Assembly: GCA_041879415.1 (NCBI GenBank)
Contig: CP090853.1
Location: 1-64,000 of the forward strand
Source of the DNA: Vibrio chagasii
GTDB taxonomy: Bacteria; Pseudomonadota; Gammaproteobacteria; Enterobacterales; Vibrionaceae
Reading direction: 5' to 3'
DNA length: 64,000 nucleotides
A program made the translations under genes and the position numbers. Positions 7,907-15,743 of this stretch are shown piece by piece (positions within the stretch are counted from its first letter, which is position 1; each line of letters begins with the position of its first letter). The notes beneath the pieces are model-generated. The model saw nothing but the letters and a program-made list of their open reading frames with translations. It ran no database searches and was not told the origin of the DNA.

Positions 7907-10780
7907 ATGGAAAAGACATACAACCCAACATCAATCGAACAAGCTCTGTATCAGACTTGGGAAGAGAAAGGCTACTTTAAGCCACACGGTGACACATCAA
8001 AAGAAGCTTACAGCATCATGATCCCGCCACCGAACGTCACTGGTAGCCTACACATGGGTCACGCGTTCCAAGACACTATCATGGATACTCTAATCCGTGC
8101 TGAGCGTATGAAAGGTAAGAACACGCTTTGGCAAGTGGGTACTGACCACGCTGGTATCGCAACTCAAATGGTTGTTGAGCGTAAGATCGCGGCAGAAGAA
8201 GGCAAAACTAAGCACGACTACGGCCGTGACGCTTTCATCGACAAGATCTGGGAATGGAAAAACGAATCTGGTGGCACAATCACTAAGCAACTCCGTCGTC
8301 TAGGCGCATCTGTTGACTGGGACCGTGAGCGTTTCACTATGGATGATGGCCTATCTAACGCTGTTCAAGAAGTGTTTGTTCGCCTATACGAAGATGACCT
8401 AATCTACCGTGGTAAGCGTCTAGTAAACTGGGATCCAAAACTGCACACAGCAATTTCTGATCTTGAAGTTGAAAACAAAGACAAAAAAGGCCACATGTGG
8501 CACTTCCGCTACCCGCTAGCAAACGGTGTGAAAACCGCTGAAGGTAAAGACTACATCGTTGTTGCAACGACTCGTCCAGAAACCATGCTTGGCGATACTG
8601 GTGTTGCAGTAAACCCAGAAGATCCACGTTACAAAGATCTTATCGGTAAAGAGATCCTACTTCCTATCGTTAACCGTCTGATCCCTATCGTAGGCGATGA
8701 GCACGCGGATATGGAAAAAGGCACAGGTTGTGTGAAGATCACTCCTGCTCACGACTTTAACGATTACGAAGTTGGTAAGCGCAATAACCTACCAATGATC
8801 AACATCCTAACGTTCAACGCAGACATCCGTGATGCGGCTGAAGTATTCACCACTAACGGTGAAGCTAGCGATGTTTACTCTACAGAACTTCCTGCTAAGT
8901 ACCACGGCATGGAGCGTTTTGCTGCTCGTAAAGCGATCGTTGCTGAATTCGAAGAACTTGGTCTACTAGACGAAATCAAAGATCACGACCTAACTGTTCC
9001 TTACGGCGACCGTGGTGGCGTGGTTATCGAACCAATGCTAACTGACCAATGGTACGTACGCGCTGCACCTCTTGCTGAGCCTGCTGTTAAAGCGGTTGAA
9101 GATGGTGATATCCAGTTCGTTCCTAAGCAGTACGAAAACATGTACTTCTCTTGGATGCGTGACATTCAAGACTGGTGTATCTCTCGTCAACTTTGGTGGG
9201 GTCACCGTATCCCGGCATGGTACGACAACGATGGCAACGTATATGTAGGCCGTACTGAAGAAGAAGTACGTGCAAACAATAACCTAGCTCCTGTAGTTGT
9301 TCTTCGCCAAGACGACGATGTACTAGATACATGGTTCTCTTCTGCACTATGGACTTTCGGTACTCAAGGCTGGCCTGAGCAAACTGAAGATCTGAAGACG
9401 TTCCACCCTTCAGACGTTCTAGTAACTGGCTTCGACATCATCTTCTTCTGGGTTGCGCGTATGATCATGATGACCATGCACTTCAACAAAGATGAAAACG
9501 GCAAGTCACAAGTACCATTCAAGACAGTTTACGTTACCGGCCTAATCCGTGACGAAAACGGCGACAAGATGTCTAAGTCTAAAGGTAACGTTCTTGACCC
9601 TATCGATATGATCGATGGTATCGACCTTGAGTCTCTAGTAGAGAAGCGTTGTGGCAACATGATGCAGCCTCAACTAGCGAAGAAGATCGAGAAGAACACG
9701 CGTAAGACTTTCGAAAACGGTATCGAACCATACGGTACTGACGCGCTACGTTTCACTCTTGCTGCTATGGCTTCTACTGGCCGTGACATCAACTGGGACA
9801 TGAAGCGTCTTGAAGGTTACCGTAACTTCTGTAACAAGCTATGGAACGCAAGCCGTTACGTACTGATGAACACAGAAGAGCACGATTGTGGCATGTCGCT
9901 ATCTGCAGAAGACCGTGCAAACATGGAATTCTCTCTAGCAGATAAGTGGATTGAATCTCAGTTTGAACTAGCAGCGAAAGAGTTTAACGCTCACCTAGAC
10001 AACTACCGTCTAGACATGGCAGCAAACACACTTTACGAATTCATCTGGAACCAATTCTGTGACTGGTACCTAGAGCTAACTAAACCGGTTCTATGGAAAG
10101 GTACAGAAGCTCAGCAACAAGCAACTCGCTACATGCTGATCACTGTTCTAGAGAAGACACTACGTCTTGCTCATCCAGTGCTTCCTTACATCACTGAATC
10201 TATCTGGCAGAGCGTTAAGCCGCTAGTAGACGGTGTTGAAGGCGACACTATCATGACCCAAGCGCTTCCTCAGTTTAACGAAGAGAACTTCGACGCTGAG
10301 ATCGTAGAAGACATCGAATGGGTTAAGACTTTCATCACTGCTATCCGTAACCTACGTGCAGAGTACGACATTGCACCTAGCAAAGGTCTAGAAGTAATGA
10401 TCAAAGTTGCTAGTGAGAAAGACGCGGCACGTATCGAAGCAAACAAGGTAGTTCTAAACTCTCTTGCTAAACTAGATAGCCTAACGGTTCTTGCAGACGA
10501 CGCTGAGACGCCAGCATGTGCGACTAAGCTAGTTGGTCAATCTGAGCTGATGATCCCAATGGCAGGCCTTATCGACAAAGATGCAGAACTTGCTCGTCTT
10601 GATAAAGAAGTGAAGAAAACGCACGGCGAAATCAAGCGTATCGAAGGCAAGCTGGGCAACGAAGGTTTCGTTGCTAAAGCTCCTGAAGCGGTTATCGCAA
10701 AAGAGCGTGAGAAGCTAGTGGGTTACCAAGAGACACTAACTAAGCTTGAAGAGCAAAAAGCGACTATCGCAGCTCTTTAA
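7907..10780 (+). CDS. valS: Valyl-tRNA synthetase
   Basis: This class I synthetase charges tRNA-Val with valine. The HIGH-type motif is in PPPNVTGSLHMGH near the N-terminus, the KMSKS loop in GDKMSKSKGNVLDP, and a C-terminal coiled-coil arm of about 65 residues (DAELARLDKEVKK onward) is typical of ValS. The editing (CP1) domain is present between the two motifs. I place the start at ATG 7907 (957 residues), where MEKTYNPTSIEQ begins; a TTG at 7865 would add 14 residues inside the upstream inverted repeat. A terminator follows. Confidence 0.96.
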   Translation: MEKTYNPTSIEQALYQTWEEKGYFKPHGDTSKEAYSIMIPPPNVTGSLHMGHAFQDTIMDTLIRAERMKGKNTLWQVGTDHAGIATQMVVERKIAAEEGKTKHDYGRDAFIDKIWEWKNESGGTITKQLRRLGASVDWDRERFTMDDGLSNAVQEVFVRLYEDDLIYRGKRLVNWDPKLHTAISDLEVENKDKKGHMWHFRYPLANGVKTAEGKDYIVVATTRPETMLGDTGVAVNPEDPRYKDLIGKEILLPIVNRLIPIVGDEHADMEKGTGCVKITPAHDFNDYEVGKRNNLPMINILTFNADIRDAAEVFTTNGEASDVYSTELPAKYHGMERFAARKAIVAEFEELGLLDEIKDHDLTVPYGDRGGVVIEPMLTDQWYVRAAPLAEPAVKAVEDGDIQFVPKQYENMYFSWMRDIQDWCISRQLWWGHRIPAWYDNDGNVYVGRTEEEVRANNNLAPVVVLRQDDDVLDTWFSSALWTFGTQGWPEQTEDLKTFHPSDVLVTGFDIIFFWVARMIMMTMHFNKDENGKSQVPFKTVYVTGLIRDENGDKMSKSKGNVLDPIDMIDGIDLESLVEKRCGNMMQPQLAKKIEKNTRKTFENGIEPYGTDALRFTLAAMASTGRDINWDMKRLEGYRNFCNKLWNASRYVLMNTEEHDCGMSLSAEDRANMEFSLADKWIESQFELAAKEFNAHLDNYRLDMAANTLYEFIWNQFCDWYLELTKPVLWKGTEAQQQATRYMLITVLEKTLRLAHPVLPYITESIWQSVKPLVDGVEGDTIMTQALPQFNEENFDAEIVEDIEWVKTFITAIRNLRAEYDIAPSKGLEVMIKVASEKDAARIEANKVVLNSLAKLDSLTVLADDAETPACATKLVGQSELMIPMAGLIDKDAELARLDKEVKKTHGEIKRIEGKLGNEGFVAKAPEAVIAKEREKLVGYQETLTKLEEQKATIAAL

Positions 10781-10821
10781 TCCTCGCTTAATGAGAAGCC
10801 TTTAAACTTCTTACTACAGAT

Positions 10822-10852
10822 AAAAAGGTTGGCCTTATGGTCAGCCTTTTTT
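10822..10852 (+). terminator. valS terminator
   Basis: AAAAAGGTTGGCC, loop TTAT and GGTCAGCCTTTTTT form a stem with wobble pairs and a T tract about 40 bases after valS. Confidence 0.85.
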
Positions 10853-10954
10853 ATGCCATTGGGCTTATCACCTAATACCAGCACTTTCTAAACTCCGCCG
10901 ACAGTTTGATATTTTTTACCTATCAAATTAATCTCTAATACCTATTTCATTTAA

Positions 10955-10969
10955 TGATAATAATTCTCA
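10955..10969 (+). promoter_or_regulatory. Fur box candidate
   Basis: TGATAATAATTCTCA matches the 7-1-7 Fur inverted repeat (TGATAAT, one base, ATTATCA) at all but one position. It lies 43 bases before the DUF2061 gene, where it could block RNA polymerase when iron is plentiful. The motif match is seen; regulation is inferred. Confidence 0.6.
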
Positions 10970-11011
10970 ATAATAGCCTTATCGAAACAATACAACGATT
11001 GAGTAATTATC

Positions 11012-11410
11012 ATGAAAAAGACACTAACCTTTGCTGCATTACATTTTACTATCGCATTTAGTGTCGCTTACGTACTAACAGGCGACATCTTAATTGGTAG
11101 CTTAATTGCCATGATTGAGCCCTCTGTAAATACGGTCGCCTTCTATTTTCATGAAAAGGCGTGGGCTCAAGTTCCAGCGCTTAAAGCTCGTCAGTGGATG
11201 ACCAAATTAAAAACCGCAAGCTTTGCGACCATCCACTTCAGTGTTGCTTTTACCGTGGTCTACTTGTTGACTGGTGATGCCTTTGTTGGTGGTGTGATGG
11301 CGATGCTAGAGCCTGCTCTAAATACAGTCGCGTACTACTTCCATGAGAAAGTGTGGTTACGTAAATCAGACGCTCAAGCCCCACAATTTTGCGTTCACCA
11401 ACATGCTTAA
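11012..11410 (+). CDS. Tandem DUF2061 membrane protein
   Basis: The 132-residue protein is two copies of a DUF2061 unit, residues 7-52 and 71-116. Each copy reads like HFTIAFSVAYVLTGD followed by AMIEPSVNTVAFYFHEK, and the copies agree at most positions, so it arose by internal duplication. Each unit has two short hydrophobic segments, giving about four membrane passes. The function is unknown. The histidines and glutamates (HF, EP, FHEK) are the most conserved polar residues. A strong Fur-box match upstream suggests iron control, and a hairpin follows the gene. Confidence 0.75.
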   Translation: MKKTLTFAALHFTIAFSVAYVLTGDILIGSLIAMIEPSVNTVAFYFHEKAWAQVPALKARQWMTKLKTASFATIHFSVAFTVVYLLTGDAFVGGVMAMLEPALNTVAYYFHEKVWLRKSDAQAPQFCVHQHA

Positions 11411-11437
11411 AATAGAGCGAGTCACCTCCTCTATTTT
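11409..11437 (+). terminator. Terminator after the DUF2061 gene
   Basis: AAAATAGAG and CTCTATTTT form a nine-base-pair stem around an 11-base loop, starting at the stop codon. Confidence 0.6.
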
Positions 11438-11466
11438 ATAACTAACGAGTTCTCACCATTGACAAT

Positions 11467-11503
11467 GTTGCGCACCGCAATTAAATTAATTGCGGTGCGC
11501 AAC
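11467..11503 (+). promoter_or_regulatory. Double operator palindrome ahead of the MarR-GNAT gene
   Basis: Positions 11467-11484 and 11486-11503 are perfect 18-base inverted repeats around one central A. Each half also contains its own palindrome, TTGCG-CAC-CGCAA and TTGCG-GTG-CGCAA, so the element holds two operator-like sites in mirror image. It ends 33 bases before the regulator gene and is very probably its own binding site. It lacks a T tract and does not resemble a terminator. Confidence 0.7.
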
Positions 11504-11536
11504 TTTATTTCAAGGTGCAAGGAAACAAGGTAAGTG

Positions 11537-12445
11537 ATGATGAATGCTCGACAACTAAGACACTACTCCCGCCAAGCCGTTCGCTTACTGGGTATGCTCG
11601 ATAAGCAATGTGGCGAAATCGCCCTAACCCCTGTCCAAGCTCATGCATTAGGAGAAATCCAACTCCAACCGCTCACGATCAACCAACTCGCACAACGATT
11701 GAGTGTCGACAAGTCGAATGCCAGTCGTACTGTCGCAGGGTTAAACAAGTTAGAGTTGACCGACAGTATCGAGAATCCGAATGACAAGCGCAGTCAAAAG
11801 GTCACACTCACTACTCGAGGACAGCAGGTGCTGTCAGAGCTAGACCAACAGCAAAATGCCTTCTTCGACAATATGCTAGAAGCCATGAGCGAGGATGAGC
11901 AGCAACAGTTAAAGATTGGGTTAGAGGTTTACCTCAAAGGGCTAACTAAAGTCTGCCAAGCTGACGAGTTTGTATTGCGCCCACTCACTCAAGCTGACAA
12001 CGAACAAGTTGCCGATGTCATTCGACAAGTCTCTGCTGAACATGGCCTAACCGCAGACAAAGGCTATGGTGTGTCTGACCCAACACTTGATGACATGTAC
12101 TCTGTGTATAGCCAAGAAAATGCGATGTACTGGGTGATTGAGTATCAAGGTGAGGTTGTGGGCGGCGGCGGCTTTGCCCCACTAGCAGGCCGACCAGAGG
12201 TATGTGAGCTACAAAAGATGTATTTCTTAAAACAGACTCGCGGACAAGGGCTGGCAAAACGCATCGTCGCTTTAAGCTTAAAGCTTGCCAAGCAACTGGG
12301 TTATCAACAGATGTACTTAGAAACAACAGAGTGTTTGGGAGCTGCGATTAAGCTTTATGAAGCGTTAGGCTTTGAGCATCTAGAGAGTGCTTGGGGAGAA
12401 ACAGGCCACGACGCTTGTGAAGTGGTCATGGCCAAAACGTTATAG
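11537..12445 (+). CDS. MarR-type regulator fused to GNAT acetyltransferase
   Basis: The N-terminal half (about 1-140) is a MarR winged helix with LTINQLAQRLSVDKSNASRT as the recognition region and DKRSQKVTLT as the wing. The C-terminal half (from about 146, FVLRPLTQADNEQ) is a GNAT domain with the acetyl-CoA loop QTRGQGLAKR near 233-242 and a final LYEALGFEHL. This two-domain layout occurs in other bacteria, but the substrate is unknown. AAGG at 11527 supports ATG 11537; GTG 11534 and ATG 11540 are alternatives. The upstream double palindrome suggests autoregulation. A transferase activity responding to a small-molecule ligand is inference. Confidence 0.88.
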   Translation: MMNARQLRHYSRQAVRLLGMLDKQCGEIALTPVQAHALGEIQLQPLTINQLAQRLSVDKSNASRTVAGLNKLELTDSIENPNDKRSQKVTLTTRGQQVLSELDQQQNAFFDNMLEAMSEDEQQQLKIGLEVYLKGLTKVCQADEFVLRPLTQADNEQVADVIRQVSAEHGLTADKGYGVSDPTLDDMYSVYSQENAMYWVIEYQGEVVGGGGFAPLAGRPEVCELQKMYFLKQTRGQGLAKRIVALSLKLAKQLGYQQMYLETTECLGAAIKLYEALGFEHLESAWGETGHDACEVVMAKTL

Positions 12446-12453
12446 TGCAGCTT

Positions 12454-13248
12454 CTAGCGTAAAAAATTACTCACACAAGATGCAGGATTAAGAGCAACAA
12501 AAGAACTCTCTTTTTGCCCATCGAGCTCAACCTCTAATTGATATAAATGCTTAGGGTTGGGCTTATCAACATTAAAGACAATCGGAGCTTCAACTTGGAA
12601 CACAACACCAGTGTGTTCTGCACGTACATCTATCGGCATCACCAGTGTCATACCATCGAACTTAATTGATGCCGATACCAGCCCAGCTTTAAGCGTCTGG
12701 TAGATCACATCCACTTTAAACTCACAACCACCGCCGTGGTGCCAAATCTGCTCAGTGACAACTTGGTCCAGCTTCACATTGCGAACAAACTGCAGGTAAG
12801 GAGCTTGCCAAACACCCATTCGAGAGTCTGATTTAGCAATGTTTGGCGAAGATGATGGCTCATCCATATCTTCTTCGAGCAACAACCCTTCCTCTTCTTC
12901 AAGAAACAGGATCTCAAAGCGGTTTCGACCAGACTGCATGTAAGGGCGAATGTCTTTACGGTACTCTTCTTGGCTGCCATCACAATCAAAGACTGCCACA
13001 CCATTGAGTCGCACTTCAGCAAAGTAATCCACACCCGCGACGACTAGCTCAACAAAAGGGCAAGCTAGCATCGCATCATCGACTTCAATGTCGTGCATTA
13101 AATGCCACTCTTGCTCTGCGATTTGCTCTTCACTCAAGCTATCAGGGAGCTTTGAACTCAATGGAGCCGGAAAGGTAATGTCATCTTGTGGAATAGAAAG
13201 ATCCGTCAATGGCGAAATTTGCCAAAGACCATCGAGAAGTAACCGCAT
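12454..13248 (-). CDS. GH2 / beta-mannosidase-like beta-sandwich protein without catalytic domain
   Basis: The 264-residue protein starts MRLLLDGLWQISPL and contains the jelly-roll pattern of glycoside hydrolase family 2 N-terminal domains: GVDYFAEVRLNG, then DIRPYMQSGRNRFEI and RMGVWQAPYLQFVRNVKL, followed by an immunoglobulin-like region. The catalytic barrel of true GH2 enzymes is absent. An acidic insert (EEEEGLLLEEDMDEP) lies in the middle. There is no signal peptide, so it is probably cytoplasmic. Sugar binding is possible but unproven. The reading frame is open and codon use looks ordinary, so it does not look like a fresh truncation. Confidence 0.7.
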   Translation of the reverse strand: MRLLLDGLWQISPLTDLSIPQDDITFPAPLSSKLPDSLSEEQIAEQEWHLMHDIEVDDAMLACPFVELVVAGVDYFAEVRLNGVAVFDCDGSQEEYRKDIRPYMQSGRNRFEILFLEEEEGLLLEEDMDEPSSSPNIAKSDSRMGVWQAPYLQFVRNVKLDQVVTEQIWHHGGGCEFKVDVIYQTLKAGLVSASIKFDGMTLVMPIDVRAEHTGVVFQVEAPIVFNVDKPNPKHLYQLEVELDGQKESSFVALNPASCVSNFLR

Positions 13249-13326
13249 ATCATTCCTTGAGCCAGATCAATTTTGACCGCATTATAATGAATGAATGCAT
13301 TTAAAGACATTTATTTTTCTGAGGAT

Positions 13327-13352
13327 AAAAAAATGCCAGCTCAAGGCTGGCA
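13327..13352 (-). terminator. rraB terminator
   Basis: On the minus strand TGCCAGC, loop TTGA and GCTGGCA form a stem followed by seven T residues, just past the rraB stop. Confidence 0.85.
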
Positions 13353-13372
13353 CTTTTCAAACTGGGAAGAAA

Positions 13373-13789
13373 TTACTCTTCGCCTTCATCATCTTCTTCA
13401 GGGTAGATAGCATCTTCACCTTCGTAGTAAGTGCCCCAACCGTCGTAGATAATGTCGAATTTCTCTGCAAGATTCACAAGCTTCTCAACTTGCGCATCGA
13501 TCGCTTCTGCGTCTAGAGCTGACTGCATAGTCGCATCACAACAAAGTAGCTTGTTGCCATCTTCGTCTTCTGTCTCTTCAGCTTCAAGTACTTCAAAGCC
13601 CATTTTGAATGCTTCAACAACAGCTTTCTCAAGCACTTCGAAATCTTCAGCAAATAGGTGATGCTCGATATCGTATAGAGCTTCAGGATCGCTACCATCT
13701 TCAATTAGTGCTTCAATGATGTCGCGAGTCTCTTCCTTTTGAAATTCAATTAATTCCGCTACTGATAGATATTCATCTTCGTGAGACAT
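13373..13789 (-). CDS. rraB: Regulator of ribonuclease E activity B
   Basis: The 138-residue acidic protein matches RraB over its length, starting MSHEDEYLSVAELIEFQKEE and ending in an acidic tail EEDDEGEE. RraB binds RNase E in the degradosome and inhibits cleavage of a subset of mRNAs. In E. coli it lies beside argI; here argF is nearby, but arcA sits between them. A GGAGCAG ribosome binding site precedes the ATG. Confidence 0.92.
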   Translation of the reverse strand: MSHEDEYLSVAELIEFQKEETRDIIEALIEDGSDPEALYDIEHHLFAEDFEVLEKAVVEAFKMGFEVLEAEETEDEDGNKLLCCDATMQSALDAEAIDAQVEKLVNLAEKFDIIYDGWGTYYEGEDAIYPEEDDEGEE

Positions 13790-14365
13790 GTGTCTGCTCC
13801 AGAGTGTTGACTATGAAAAGATCAAATTTGATTGCCACGAAATATGGCACGGATCGTCCAGAAAAGCCACCCAGATCAGGCCTAGAAAGATAAGTTTATC
13901 GCTAGATAGCGGAGGTAATATCAATTCAAAAGTGAAACCAAAATCACAGAAACAAATTTTCAACATTTTATTAACTGACGACTATTTCAGCATTTCGTCT
14001 CTATTATCACTTTTGAACATATTAAATAGAAATTGCGTGCTTAGTCATGGTGAATGCATACGATGAACTGGTTTTGAGATGCATAAAACCTCAAGTTGCT
14101 TTCAAAAAGTGCATAATAGTGAATAAAAAATCATTAATAATAAGCAAAATAGATTTCAGGCAGAGCGCAGATTGAGCATAGATCCGCAAAAATGTTGTTC
14201 CATGCTAAACGCATTCAATTAGAATTTAATGCCTATTTTTTATTTAAAATTGGTTTTTAGCTCGGATAATTTCAAAAATACTTCACTTTTACACGAACTC
14301 TAAAACTTGCATATTACGATCAAGCTTGTCATAAATAGACGCTGGATTAAAAGTAAGGATGCAAA
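13790..14365. other. Long intergenic region between rraB and arcA
   Basis: This 576-base AT-rich stretch separates divergent rraB and arcA and holds no convincing gene. A 92-codon frame at its left end has no family match or plausible ribosome binding site. It must hold both promoters. The only clear motif is an ArgR-like site at 14120-14133. No strong hairpin with a T tract was seen. Confidence 0.6.
14120..14133 (+). promoter_or_regulatory. ArgR box candidate ahead of arcA
   Basis: TGAATAAAAAATCA matches the ArgR site pattern TGAAT-WWWW-ATTCA at nine of the ten fixed positions with four A/T between. It lies about 230 bases before arcA, rather far for a classic operator. A good second box at the usual 21-base spacing was not seen. 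Confidence 0.45.
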
Positions 14366-15586
14366 ATGAGTAAGCTGTACGTTGGCTCCGAAGTCGGTCA
14401 ATTAAGACGAGTTCTCCTAAATCGACCTGAAAGAGCACTCACCCACCTCACCCCTTCTAACTGTCATGACCTTCTATTTGATGATGTATTGGCTGTGGAA
14501 GCTGCCGGTGAAGAACACGATGCCTTTGCAGAGACACTACGTAATCAAGATGTAGAAGTACTGCTACTGCACGATTTATTGGTAGAGACGCTTGCCGTAC
14601 CTCAAGCTCGCGAATGGCTGCTAAACACTCAAATCTCAGATTTCCGTTATGGGCCTACTTTTGCCCGTGACCTAAGAAACTATCTTGCTCAAATGGATAA
14701 TGAGCATCTAGCAACAATCTTACTAGGTGGCTTGGCGTATTCAGAGCTTCCTATCAAATCATCATCGATGCTTCCTAAAATGCATCGCCCACTAGATTTC
14801 GTTATCGAGCCACTGCCTAACCACCTATTTACACGTGATACTTCGTGTTGGGTTTATGGCGGTGTGTCGCTAAACCCAATGATGAAGCCTGCACGTCAAC
14901 GTGAGACAAACCACCTGCGTGCTATCTATCGCTGGCACCCAGTGTTTGCAGGACAAGACTTCATTAAGTACTTTGGTGATGAGGACCTTCATTACGACAA
15001 CGCCAACATTGAAGGCGGCGACGTACTGGTTATTGGTAAAGGCGCAGTACTTATCGGTATTTCTGAGCGAACCAAGCCACAAGGTGTTGAGAACTTAGCG
15101 GCGAGCCTATTTAAGTCAGGGCAAGCTACAGAAGTCATCGCTATCGATCTACCGAAGCACCGTTCATGTATGCACCTTGATACGGTGATGACACACATGG
15201 ATATCGATACCTTCTCTGTGTATCCAGAAATCGTTCGTAAAGATTTAGATACATGGCGCCTAACACCAAAAGAGAATGGTGAAATGCGCGTAGAGAAAGC
15301 GGAAAACTACCTGTCCGCGATTGAAGGTGCGCTTGGCCTTGATCAGCTTAAGATCATCACCACAGGTGGTGACAACTACGAAGCTGAACGTGAGCAGTGG
15401 AATGACGCCAACAACGTACTAACCGTGAAACCAGGCACAGTTATCGGTTATGAACGTAATGTTTACACCAACGAGAAGTACGACAAAGCAGGTATCGAAG
15501 TTCTAACGATTCCTGGCAATGAACTGGGGCGTGGCCGTGGTGGCGCTCGTTGTATGAGCTGCCCTATCGAAAGAGACGGTATCTAA
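14366..15586 (+). CDS. arcA: Arginine deiminase
   Basis: The 406-residue enzyme hydrolyses arginine to citrulline and ammonia, the first step of the ADI pathway. Visible are HLFTRDTS, HLDTVMTHMD with catalytic His and Asp, and the C-terminal GGARCMSCPIERD with the nucleophile at C396. TAAGGATG precedes the ATG. It is followed by its own terminator and then argF, whose product can cleave citrulline in the pathway. No carbamate kinase gene (arcC) or ArcD antiporter gene is in the window. The name must not be confused with the ArcA response regulator. Confidence 0.94.
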   Translation: MSKLYVGSEVGQLRRVLLNRPERALTHLTPSNCHDLLFDDVLAVEAAGEEHDAFAETLRNQDVEVLLLHDLLVETLAVPQAREWLLNTQISDFRYGPTFARDLRNYLAQMDNEHLATILLGGLAYSELPIKSSSMLPKMHRPLDFVIEPLPNHLFTRDTSCWVYGGVSLNPMMKPARQRETNHLRAIYRWHPVFAGQDFIKYFGDEDLHYDNANIEGGDVLVIGKGAVLIGISERTKPQGVENLAASLFKSGQATEVIAIDLPKHRSCMHLDTVMTHMDIDTFSVYPEIVRKDLDTWRLTPKENGEMRVEKAENYLSAIEGALGLDQLKIITTGGDNYEAEREQWNDANNVLTVKPGTVIGYERNVYTNEKYDKAGIEVLTIPGNELGRGRGGARCMSCPIERDGI

Positions 15587-15625
15587 GCCGATAGCTCAAT
15601 AGAGTAAAAATACAATAACTCAACT

Positions 15626-15653
15626 AGGCCAGTACCATTGTACTGGCCTTTTT
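15626..15653 (+). terminator. arcA terminator
   Basis: AGGCCAGTAC, loop CATT and GTACTGGCCT form a perfect ten-base-pair stem followed by TTTT. Confidence 0.9.
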
Positions 15654-15665
15654 CATGAAATAAAT

Positions 15666-15679
15666 AAAATAAATATTCA
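15666..15679 (+). promoter_or_regulatory. ArgR box candidate ahead of argF
   Basis: AAAATAAATATTCA matches TGAAT-WWWW-ATTCA at eight of ten fixed positions, with a perfect right half. A weaker partner (AGCATTTTTATGTT) starts 21 bases later at 15687, the usual spacing for paired ArgR boxes. It lies about 65 bases before argF, fitting repression by arginine. Confidence 0.5.
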
Positions 15680-15743
15680 CAAATATAGCATTTTTATGTT
15701 TAACTAAGCTCTTCATTGATTCTATATACGCAAGGAGCGAAAG

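Noticed and set aside
13788..14066. 92-codon plus-strand frame beside rraB
   Set aside because: It starts inside the rraB upstream region, shows no family match or plausible ribosome binding site, and its composition looks non-coding.
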